Positions 1 through 8,055 of a stretch of 38,153 nucleotides of DNA are shown one piece after another. The notes beneath the pieces were generated by a model. It did no database searches, had not been told where the DNA came from, and was given only the letters and a program-made list of their open reading frames with translations. A program made the translations under genes and the position numbers. The DNA lies in the NCBI GenBank assembly GCA_014382495.1, contig JACNJR010000039.1, positions 1 to 38,153 on the forward strand, given 5' to 3'. Position 1 is the stretch's first letter. The number at the start of each line of letters is the position of its first letter. The stretch is from Candidatus Cloacimonadota bacterium (GTDB taxonomy: Bacteria > Cloacimonadota > Cloacimonadia > JGIOTU-2).

Positions 1-243
1 TCCAAAAATGAAAGGTAAGAGGGCTTAAGAATAAATATTGAAACCGGATTCCGAAATAGGGTTTTTGTCGGGAAACCGGAAGGGGGGAAATTGATATCCA
101 ATGGTCTTGTGGCAGAATTGGTTCTTAAAGGAAAAAAATCCAAATTCTTAACTATGCTTTTATGGACGAAAAGGCAGCAAAAAAACATAATCCAAAAATT
201 ATAATCGTCGATGATAATAACAAAATTATTGCAGTGAAATAAT

Positions 244-1332
244 ATGATATTTTTCAAAATTAGTGAAAAAAGTCGTTTATATTTAAAGAAAAATTTGATA
301 CTTGTAATTATTATTTTTGGAATTCTATTTTCACTTCATTCATCGCCGATTATTACATTTGAAAAGGATGAACATAATTTTGGCGATATCAGAGAAGAGG
401 ATGGAAAGGTTGAATGCGATTTCATCTTTACAAATGATGGTGACGAGCCATTAAAATTGATCAAAGTAAAAGCCGGCTGAGGATGCACAACTCCCAGTTG
501 GTCAACTGAAGAGATAAAATCTGGCGAAAATGGATTCATAAAAGTTGCATATAATCCTAAAAATAGACCTGGCAAATTTAACAAATCTATTACAGTAACA
601 TCGAATTCCGAAGACAAAATTCAGAAACTGAAAATCAAAGGAAATGTAATTCCCCGAAAGGAGAAATTTGCTGCTGAAATTGGAAATTTGAAAATCAAAT
701 CTACTCATCTTGATTTTGGAAAAATAAAAGACACATTAACCAAAACGAAAACTATTGATGTAAAAAATGAGGGCAAAAATGAACTTTTAATTCATTTTGA
801 AGAGATTCCAGAACACCTTATTTTTCAGATAAGACCAGAAAAATTACATCCAAACAGAAGTGGTAAAATCGTAGTTACTTATAATGCTCAAAAAAGGGAT
901 AATTACGGTCTGTTGCACGATGAAATCCTAATTTGTGTTGTTTCTGAATCTGACACAATTGGGCAAAATATTCAAATTTCAGCAAGCATTGAAGGAGATT
1001 TTTCAAATATAAGTTCTAAAAATGCTAATTATTTAATACAAAAAAACAGAGATAATGAAAATTTTGTGATTCTCGATGTGCGGACGCCAGAAGAATTTTC
1101 TGAAGGACATATTGAAAATGCAATCAATATTGATTATTATTCGGAAAAATTTGAAGAGGAAATTCAAAAACTTGATAAAAATAAGAGATATTTTTGTTAT
1201 TGCAAAAAGGGCGGCCGAAGCGGAAAATCTTTGAAAATTATGAATAAATTCGGATTTAAATTTGCTTTATACAATCTGGAAGAGGGAATTATTGGATGGG
1301 AAAAATCTGGGTTTCCAATTATCAAAAAATGA
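244..1332 (+). CDS. Candidate selenoprotein: N-terminal signal/TM segment, DUF1573 domain with Sec (UGA 478-480), second Ig-like domain, C-terminal rhodanese domain
   Basis: ORFs 244..480 and 688..1332 share one frame. The frame is open from 481 to 1332 and the translation runs ...EPLKLIKVKAG-U-GCTTPSWSTEEIKSGENGFIKVAYNPKNRPGKFNKSITVTSNSEDKIQKLKIKGNVIPRK..., typical DUF1573 with U replacing Cys in the SCGCTTP-like motif. C-terminus VILDVRTPEEFSEGHIENAINI...YCKKGGRSGKS...GIIGWEKSGFPI is rhodanese. Confidence 0.82.
478..513 (+). promoter_or_regulatory. Putative bacterial SECIS element (UGA plus downstream stem-loop)
   Basis: UGA 478-480; stem C495-A-G-U-U499 / A504-A-C-U-G508 with apical loop G500-G-U-C503, extended by CUC 491-493 / GAG 511-513 across a small internal loop. 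The loop starts 20 nt after the UGA; E. coli fdhF SECIS also has a GGUC loop at about this distance. Confidence 0.75.
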
Positions 1333-2177
1333 GTAAAAAAATTTTAATTGAAGAGATCGGCGAGATTCGCAAGATTGTAAAACAGAATAAACAGCGTAAC
1401 AAATCAATCGGTTTTGTTCCAACAATGGGATTTTTGCATCAAGGTCATATCAGTTTGATAAGAGCAGCAAGAGCAGAAAATCAGATTGTAATTGTCAGCA
1501 TCTTTGTGAATCCTGCTCAATTTTCACCAGACGAAGATTTCGAAGAATATCCAAGAAATTTGGAACGAGATATTTCAATTTGCAAAGATGAAAAAGTCGA
1601 TTTGATATTCAATCCAAAATCTGAAGAAATATATCCAAAAGAGTTTGAGACAAAGGTTTCTGTCTCCGAATTGAAAAAGCCACTTTGCGGAATTTCGCGA
1701 CCAAATTTTTTTGATGGAATTACAATTGTTGTCGCAAAACTTTTTAACATTATTGAACCTAATAATGTTTATTTTGGGCAAAAAGATGCACAACAAGCAC
1801 TGATTGTGAAAAGAATGATTGAGGATTTGAATTTTCCAACAAGAATGCACATCCTTCCAATTGTTCGTGAAAGAGATGGATTGGCAATGAGTTCGCGAAA
1901 TAAATATCTTTCTGATAATGAACGAAAATCCGCATTATCTCTGTATAAATCTTTGCAAATGGCAAAAAAAATGATTGAAAATGGCGAAAAAAATTCTAAT
2001 ATAATAAAATCAAAAATAAGAAAATTTATCAAGAATATGCCTTTCACAAAAATTGATTATATTGAAATTGTTGATTATGAAAAATTGCAATCTGTGCAAG
2101 AAATTCGCTCAAATACACTTGTCGCACTTGCAGTTTGGGTTGGAAAAACACGATTGATTGATAATGTTTTGGTGTAA
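1329..2177 (+). CDS. panC: Pantothenate synthetase (pantoate--beta-alanine ligase)
   Basis: IGFVPTMGFLHQGHISLIRAAR, FVNPAQFSPDEDFEEYPR, FGQKDAQQALIVKRMI, RERDGLAMSSRNKYL motifs. ATG overlaps the stop of the upstream gene (ATGA). Confidence 0.97.
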   Translation: MSKKILIEEIGEIRKIVKQNKQRNKSIGFVPTMGFLHQGHISLIRAARAENQIVIVSIFVNPAQFSPDEDFEEYPRNLERDISICKDEKVDLIFNPKSEEIYPKEFETKVSVSELKKPLCGISRPNFFDGITIVVAKLFNIIEPNNVYFGQKDAQQALIVKRMIEDLNFPTRMHILPIVRERDGLAMSSRNKYLSDNERKSALSLYKSLQMAKKMIENGEKNSNIIKSKIRKFIKNMPFTKIDYIEIVDYEKLQSVQEIRSNTLVALAVWVGKTRLIDNVLV

Positions 2178-2190
2178 CATTTGTGAAAAG

Positions 2191-2256
2191 TGCAAAAGGA
2201 AAGGAAAAATAATTTTGACTTTTGACTTTTCCAATTTTCCGTTTGCAATTTTTTAA
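2191..2256 (+). terminator. Imperfect hairpin followed by T run between panC and glmS (possible terminator)
   Basis: TGCAAAAGGAAA (2191-2202) pairs 11/12 with TTTCCGTTTGCA (2236-2247), followed by ATTTTTT; loop carries tandem TTTTGAC. Confidence 0.5.
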
Positions 2257-2267
2257 AAGGAGACGCT

Positions 2268-4106
2268 ATGTGTGGAATAGTTGGTTATGTCGGCGAAAAA
2301 CAAGTGCTACCAATAATTATTGAAGGAATAAAAAGATTGGAATATCGCGGTTACGATTCTTCGGGATTTTCGGTAATTAACGATAAAAAGGAACTTCTCA
2401 TTCACAAAAATCAGGGCAAGATAGTCGAACTTGAAAGATCAATTCCTGAGGATAAAAATTTTGTTGCAACTATTGGAATTGCGCACACAAGATGGGCAAC
2501 TCACGGCAAAGCGACGACTACAAATGCGCATCCACATTTTGGACAGAACGAAATTATTAGTTTGGTTCACAATGGTATCATAGAAAATTATCAACAGTTG
2601 CGGGAAAAATTGGAAAAAGAGAATCACATCTTCCAAAGCGATACTGATACTGAGGTTCTGGCTCACCTTATCGAAAAATTTTATCTTGAAACAGGCAACT
2701 TCCATAAAGCTGTCAGAGAAGCATTGTGCCTTGTGGAAGGAACTTACGGAATTGCAGTTATGTGCAAAGATGAACCTGAAAAACTTATCGCTGCTAAGCG
2801 CGGAAGTCCACTTATTGTCGGAATTGGCGAGAATGAAAATTTTATCGCGTCAGACGTAGCAGCTCTCGTCGTTCACACAAAAAATGTAATTTATCTTCAG
2901 GAAGATGAAACCATCGAAATTACTAAAAATAATTTCACCATAAAAACCCTTTCAAATACTGAAAGGGAAAGGGAAATTCGCAAAATCGATTGGGATATTT
3001 CTGCTGTCGATAAAGGTGATTTCGATTATTATATGTTGAAAGAGATATTTGAGCAGCCGACTTCAATTTCCAATGCATTTCGCGGAAGAATAATAGAAAG
3101 TTCAAATACTGCGCGTCTTGGCGGAATTCGAATTTCTCCCGAAGAATTGATGAAAATAAAACAGATTTTTATCATAGCTTGCGGAACATCTTGGCACGCC
3201 GGAATTGTCGGAGAATATCTTATTGAAGACCTTGCTAAAATTCCTGTTGAAGTCGAATACGCGTCAGAATTTCGCTATCGAAATTCAGTAATTCCACCAA
3301 ATAGCTTAGTAATTGTTATCAGCCAATCTGGCGAAACTGCGGACACATTAGCTGCCTTGCGAGAAGCAAAATCAAAAGGTGCAAAAGTGATGGGAATCAC
3401 AAATGTCGTTGGTAGTTCAATCGCGCGTGAGACAGATTTTGGCTCGTATACTCATGCAGGATTAGAAATCGGAGTGGCTTCCACAAAAGCATTTACCTCG
3501 CAAGTCATCGTACTATTTTTGTTCGCATTTTATCTCGGAAGAATGAGAAATATCTCGCCAGAAAATGGCGCAAAATTCATCAAAGAATTGTATCAAATTC
3601 CGAAAAGAGTCCAAGCCATATTAGATATAAACGATGAGATTAAAGAAATTGCCAAGAAATATAAGGATGTTGAAAATTGTCTTTATCTCGGAAGGGATTA
3701 TAATTTTCCGGTTGCACTGGAAGGCGCATTGAAATTGAAAGAAATTTCATATATTCATGCAGAAGGATATCCCGCAGCAGAGATGAAACACGGACCAATT
3801 GCACTCATTGATGAAAATATGCCAGTTATTTTTATCGCCCCAAAAGATTTTGTCTACACAAAAATTATCAATAGTATTGAAGAGGTAAAAGCCCGAAAAG
3901 GTCGCGTCATTGTAATCACAAATAACGGTAAAGACGGAATTGAAAAATTGGCTGATGATATTATTTATATTCCGCAAACCATTCCTCAATTGATGCCGAT
4001 ATTGAGCGTGATTCCACTCCAACTTTTCGCATTTCATATCGCAGTTTTGCGAGGTTGTGATGTTGACCAACCACGAAATTTGGCAAAAAGTGTGACTGTC
4101 GAATAA
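2268..4106 (+). CDS. glmS: Glutamine--fructose-6-phosphate aminotransferase (isomerizing)
   Basis: MCGIVGYVG N-terminus, HTRWATHG, two SIS domains, C-terminal QPRNLAKSVTVE. Confidence 0.98.
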   Translation: MCGIVGYVGEKQVLPIIIEGIKRLEYRGYDSSGFSVINDKKELLIHKNQGKIVELERSIPEDKNFVATIGIAHTRWATHGKATTTNAHPHFGQNEIISLVHNGIIENYQQLREKLEKENHIFQSDTDTEVLAHLIEKFYLETGNFHKAVREALCLVEGTYGIAVMCKDEPEKLIAAKRGSPLIVGIGENENFIASDVAALVVHTKNVIYLQEDETIEITKNNFTIKTLSNTEREREIRKIDWDISAVDKGDFDYYMLKEIFEQPTSISNAFRGRIIESSNTARLGGIRISPEELMKIKQIFIIACGTSWHAGIVGEYLIEDLAKIPVEVEYASEFRYRNSVIPPNSLVIVISQSGETADTLAALREAKSKGAKVMGITNVVGSSIARETDFGSYTHAGLEIGVASTKAFTSQVIVLFLFAFYLGRMRNISPENGAKFIKELYQIPKRVQAILDINDEIKEIAKKYKDVENCLYLGRDYNFPVALEGALKLKEISYIHAEGYPAAEMKHGPIALIDENMPVIFIAPKDFVYTKIINSIEEVKARKGRVIVITNNGKDGIEKLADDIIYIPQTIPQLMPILSVIPLQLFAFHIAVLRGCDVDQPRNLAKSVTVE

Positions 4107-4111
4107 TTGCA

Positions 4112-4864
4112 ATGTCATCAAGAATTGAAAAGTGCAATGCCTTCGCTTTACGAATAACAAATTACAGCAATACAAGTCAGATTATAAATTTTTTCTCAGA
4201 TAAATTTGGACATATTGATGTAATTGCCAAAGGAAGCAGAAGTTCCAAAAGCAAGCAACAAGGTCTTTTACAGCCGATGAGCAATTACGAAATTATAATC
4301 TACAAAAAGGAAAATTCGCTATCGCTCCTCAAAGAAATTTCGCTAATTGAAAGTAATTTAGAATTGTTCACTGAATTAGAAAAATCTGCTGCAACTTACG
4401 CAGCTGGCGAGATTTATCTACAACTTATGTTTGAAAAAAATGATTATGAAAAATTTTATAATCTGTTGCAAAAATATTTATCTTATCTGAAAAAAATCAG
4501 ACAAAATCATATTCTGATTTTTTGGCGATTTTTATTACGAGTACTAATTTTTCTTGGCTTTCCGATGAATCTTGAAAAATGTGCTATTTGCGATGAAACA
4601 AATCATAAAAAAATCTATGGAATTTCCTTCTCAAAAAATGGTTTAATTTGTAAAAATTGCATTCAAAAAAATGGTTCTTCAAACAAATTCAAATGTACCA
4701 AATCTGGACTTGAAATTCTATTTTCTCTTAAAAATATTTCTGCAAAAATTGATTCAATAAAAATTTCAAAATCCGCAAAGAAAGAGATTAACGAGATTTT
4801 CAAAACTTATCTGACATATCATTTTCACAAAAATATCTATTTAAAAAGTTTCGATATTTTGTAA
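4112..4864 (+). CDS. recO: DNA repair protein RecO
   Basis: OB-fold N-terminus (ALRITNYSNTSQIINFFSDKFGHIDVIAKGSRSSKS..GLLQPMSNYEIIIYKK), zinc motif CAIC...LICKNC. Confidence 0.85.
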   Translation: MSSRIEKCNAFALRITNYSNTSQIINFFSDKFGHIDVIAKGSRSSKSKQQGLLQPMSNYEIIIYKKENSLSLLKEISLIESNLELFTELEKSAATYAAGEIYLQLMFEKNDYEKFYNLLQKYLSYLKKIRQNHILIFWRFLLRVLIFLGFPMNLEKCAICDETNHKKIYGISFSKNGLICKNCIQKNGSSNKFKCTKSGLEILFSLKNISAKIDSIKISKSAKKEINEIFKTYLTYHFHKNIYLKSFDIL

Positions 4865-5413
4865 TTCGTGATTAAATTTTTCCAAAAATATCTCTTTCAA
4901 AATGACGCGATAAGAGGGAAAATAATTTTTTTTGTAAACTTCTGAATGTGAAATATGTGGAAAATTTTTTCTCTCTAATTTTTCAATAACACTTATCCAA
5001 TTTGAGGGTTGAAAAAGTTTCAAATTGTTTTTTTTAAACAAAATTTTTATCTCTTCCAAAACAATTTTTAATTGAATTTTTTCGGATTGAATGTTTTCTG
5101 CCGTTTTTTGCATTACGGAAAATAGTTTTTCAATATCATCAATTTGCTTTCTAAAAATATTTAAATTTACCCGAACTAAATTATTTCTCAATCCGATATT
5201 CACAAAAAGATTTTTCTCGTTTCCGATGCAATTTTCCATCTCATTTTTCAAATAATAAAATGCAATTTCTTCATTCTGCAAAATGTGTTTTGGTCCCATC
5301 ACAGATTGATAAATCAATTTATATAAATCCTGAATTTGCATTTTAGGATAAAGTTGAAAATGAGAGTTTATCAGATTTTTCAGTCCAGATTTCATAACGA
5401 TATTTTTTTTCAA
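4841..5413 (-). CDS. Hypothetical protein
   Basis: Intact 190-aa ORF in the same direction as the upstream operon; contains MQIQDLYKLIYQSVMGPKHIL. 3' end overlaps the recO 3' end convergently. Confidence 0.7.
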   Translation of the reverse strand: MKKNIVMKSGLKNLINSHFQLYPKMQIQDLYKLIYQSVMGPKHILQNEEIAFYYLKNEMENCIGNEKNLFVNIGLRNNLVRVNLNIFRKQIDDIEKLFSVMQKTAENIQSEKIQLKIVLEEIKILFKKNNLKLFQPSNWISVIEKLERKNFPHISHSEVYKKNYFPSYRVILKEIFLEKFNHELQNIETF

Positions 5414-5450
5414 ATTCGATTCAGATTTTGTGTTTTGCTATTTCAATTTT

Positions 5451-6206
5451 TTATTTATTTTTCAATAATTCTCTCGCTTCATCTTGAAGAATGATATCGC
5501 TATCGCTTTTTGTGGGTTTTGCGATGGCTTGGTGAAACACATTTTCGGCAGATTGTTTATCATCCAATTTTTCAAATGTTTTCCCCAGCCAGACATAATT
5601 GCGAATATCATCTGGATCGAGTTCAATCGCTTTTTGAAAATAATCTCGCGCGTCCTCAAAACTGGCTTTTGGCGGCGTCTCATAAATGATTCCCGCAATA
5701 GTTCGTTCAACCCAACTTAAATCGGCAAGTTTGAAATGCCATTGTCCCATAACATGATAATTTCCGTCATCGCCTGGATCAATCTCTATTGCTTTCAAAG
5801 TATGCTCACGAACTTGATACGAATTGATGATTTTCTGTTTGGTTCCTTCAATTTCACCTTTGCGACCGATAAGAATTCCGAACCATTTATGCGATTCAGC
5901 GCGATAAGAATCCATTTCCAAAGCCATCTCCGCATAATCAAATCCTGCATAAATATTATCTGACTTTACATTTTCATCAGTTGTATTATCAGACAGATTG
6001 AAATGAACTCGAGCAAGTCGCCAGATTATTTCAAAGTCATTTGGCGCAATCGTTTCTGCTTTTTTGAGGATTTCGAATTCCTCTTCATATTGCTTTGCAT
6101 CATAAATTTCATCTGCTACATTCAATAAACTATCCAAATTTTGAGCGAACAAACTTGTGCAGATTGCGATGATAGAAAGCAATAGAATGATTTTTGTTGT
6201 TTTCAT
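5451..6206 (-). CDS. Secreted TPR protein resembling the RMDN (regulator of microtubule dynamics / FAM82) family
   Basis: Signal peptide MKTTKIILLLSIIAICTSLFAQ; ESHKWFGILIGRKGEIEGTKQKI...VREHTLKAIEIDPGDDGNYHVMGQWHFKLADLSWVERTIAGIIYETPPKASFEDARDYFQKAIELDPDD. Confidence 0.8.
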   Translation of the reverse strand: MKTTKIILLLSIIAICTSLFAQNLDSLLNVADEIYDAKQYEEEFEILKKAETIAPNDFEIIWRLARVHFNLSDNTTDENVKSDNIYAGFDYAEMALEMDSYRAESHKWFGILIGRKGEIEGTKQKIINSYQVREHTLKAIEIDPGDDGNYHVMGQWHFKLADLSWVERTIAGIIYETPPKASFEDARDYFQKAIELDPDDIRNYVWLGKTFEKLDDKQSAENVFHQAIAKPTKSDSDIILQDEARELLKNK

Positions 6207-6229
6207 TTTATCTTCCTTTCAGTTTTTTA

Positions 6230-6967
6230 TTAGAAAATACCCTTTTGAAAAAAATTATTTATCTGCGATATTTTAGAATTTCTTGCATCTTCAAATTTGC
6301 CGAAGAATAGGACTTTTCCGTCATCGAGAAAGACCACGCGGTCGGCAATTCGATGAATGCTTGCCAGTTCGTGAGTTATGACCACAACCGTCATATTCAG
6401 TTGGACATTCAATTTTTTTATCAAACCATCAATTGCGGCAGATGTAACTGGGTCGAGTCCGGCGGTTGGCTCATCGCAGAAAAGCAGAACTGGGTCAAGG
6501 GCAATTGCTCGTGCAAGTGCAGCTCTCTTGCGCATTCCGCCAGAAAGTTGAGAAGGAGACATATCAATCGCTTCATCCAAGTCCACAAGATGTAACTTGG
6601 TTCGCACAAGTCGCTGAACTATCTCTTCCGATAAATCTGTGTGCTGACGAATAGGAATTGCAACATTTTCACGAATAGAAAGAGAATTCAGTAATGCTCC
6701 ATTTTGGAAAAGTACACCCATTTTTTTTAGCGTGTTATCAAATTCGCCTTCATCCATCCCGATGATTTCCTGCTCAAAAATTTTGATTGAGCCAGAAACA
6801 GGCAAATGAAGCCCAATAATATGTTTGAGCAAAGTTGTTTTTCCACAACCGCTTCCGCCGAGTATCACAAGAACTTCATTTTCGCGAACATCTATTGAGA
6901 CATCTTTCAGAATTTGCTTTTCGCCAAATTCTGTGTTCAAATTGTTGATTTCAATTACTTTTTTCAT
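6230..6967 (-). CDS. mlaF: ABC transporter ATP-binding protein, MlaF-like
   Basis: Walker A GGSGCGKTTLLKHI, signature LSGGMRKRAALARAIALDP, Walker B LLFCDEPTAGLDPVTS. Confidence 0.93.
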   Translation of the reverse strand: MKKVIEINNLNTEFGEKQILKDVSIDVRENEVLVILGGSGCGKTTLLKHIIGLHLPVSGSIKIFEQEIIGMDEGEFDNTLKKMGVLFQNGALLNSLSIRENVAIPIRQHTDLSEEIVQRLVRTKLHLVDLDEAIDMSPSQLSGGMRKRAALARAIALDPVLLFCDEPTAGLDPVTSAAIDGLIKKLNVQLNMTVVVITHELASIHRIADRVVFLDDGKVLFFGKFEDARNSKISQINNFFQKGIF

Positions 6968-6976
6968 AATTTTGAT

Positions 6977-8044
6977 TTAATAAAAAATCAGCCCTAAAAT
7001 TGAATCTGCAACAATTACCATAAATATTGAAGCGACTACTGCTGAAGTTGTAGCTTTGCCAACTCCTTCTGCTCCGCCCTTTGCGCGGAAGCCGAAGAAA
7101 ATTCCAACGAGCAAAATCAGCCAAGCGAAGACAAAACTTTTTATCAAACTTGTGACGATATCTCGGATAGCTATAATGTTTGCAACTTCATTTATAAACG
7201 CCGTTGGACTAAGTTTCAGATATGTAATTCCGATAAGAAATCCGCCAGAAATTCCAACAACGATTGAGAAGATATTTAGAAGTGGAGTGCAAAGTGTGAT
7301 TGCATATAGTTTTGGAAGAACCACATATTTAATTGGATTTAAAGCCATTGTTTTGAGTGCATCAATCTCTTCGGAAATTTTCATTGTAGCAATTTCAGAG
7401 GCGATTGCCGAGCCGCTTCTTCCTGCGAGAATTATTGCAGTCATAATTGGCGCCATTTCGCGCGTCATCGCAATTGCAATCAGGTCTGCCACAAATATAT
7501 TTGCACCAACCTGCCTAAGTTGTTCCGCAGATTGTAATGCGAGAATAAATCCGATAAGAAATGAAACCAGAGCGATTATTGGAAGCGCATTTACGCCAAT
7601 CAGAATGCTTTGCGATATAAATTCACCTTTCCGTTGACCCTTTTTGGAAAAAATTCCTACTATTGCCCAATAAAATGTATCTGCTGTAATCAAAAAAAAC
7701 TGTTTAAAGTCGTTCAAAAATTGAATCAACCAGCCACCTAATTTCTCAAGAAATCTTGGCGGTTCATAAAGTTCTGATTGCTTAATTTTTACTGATGAGA
7801 ATGTCAAAATCGACACTTCTATCTCTTTTGATACATTGACAATTTGTGGAGAAAATTTTTCAAATTTTAAACGCAATGCATCAAGAAAAGCCACGCCTGC
7901 ACTATCAATGCTTGAAATATTTGATAAATCTAAAAATTCTAATTCCGATACTTTAAGTTTAGTAAATTTTTCCTGCAAATTTGGAACTGTAAATTTTGTC
8001 AACTCGTTTTCAAGAAAGAGTATTTTGTTTTTATATTCCATCAA
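6977..8044 (-). CDS. mlaE: MlaE-family permease with N-terminal STAS domain
   Basis: N-terminal STAS (LDLSNISSIDSAGVAFLDAL); MlaE core (ALQSAEQLRQVGANIFVADLIAIAMTREMAPIMTAIILAGRSGSAIASEIATMKISEEIDALKTMALNP). Confidence 0.93.
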   Translation of the reverse strand: MMEYKNKILFLENELTKFTVPNLQEKFTKLKVSELEFLDLSNISSIDSAGVAFLDALRLKFEKFSPQIVNVSKEIEVSILTFSSVKIKQSELYEPPRFLEKLGGWLIQFLNDFKQFFLITADTFYWAIVGIFSKKGQRKGEFISQSILIGVNALPIIALVSFLIGFILALQSAEQLRQVGANIFVADLIAIAMTREMAPIMTAIILAGRSGSAIASEIATMKISEEIDALKTMALNPIKYVVLPKLYAITLCTPLLNIFSIVVGISGGFLIGITYLKLSPTAFINEVANIIAIRDIVTSLIKSFVFAWLILLVGIFFGFRAKGGAEGVGKATTSAVVASIFMVIVADSILGLIFY

Positions 8045-8055
8045 ATTTTACAAAA

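Noticed and set aside
1-243. Possible C-terminal coding remnant (…NIETGFRNRVFVGKPEGGKLISNGLVAELVLKGKK / …IQILNYAFMDEKAAKKHNPKIIIVDDNNKIIAVK*)
   Set aside because: The two halves lie in different frames, joined at the A run near 132-138, and a stop occurs at 16-18. This may be a frameshift or error near the window edge; I cannot support a gene call.
478-480. Alternative readings of the TGA: real nonsense mutation/pseudogene, or global TGA recoding
   Set aside because: The downstream 850 nt stay open and domain-coherent, and a SECIS-like hairpin is present. TGA terminates other genes (1330-1332, 21751-21753). Sequencing error remains possible and is listed as the refuting test.
2178-2267. glmS ribozyme/riboswitch upstream of glmS
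   Set aside because: The leader is under 100 nt, low complexity, and shows only a simple hairpin; no glmS ribozyme core is recognisable.
7056-7637. 193-aa plus-strand ORF opposite mlaE
   Set aside because: Shadow ORF antisense to a confident coding gene. The same applies to most other short listed ORFs opposite or out of frame with real genes, e.g. 3747-4175, 23019-23606, 32808-33374.
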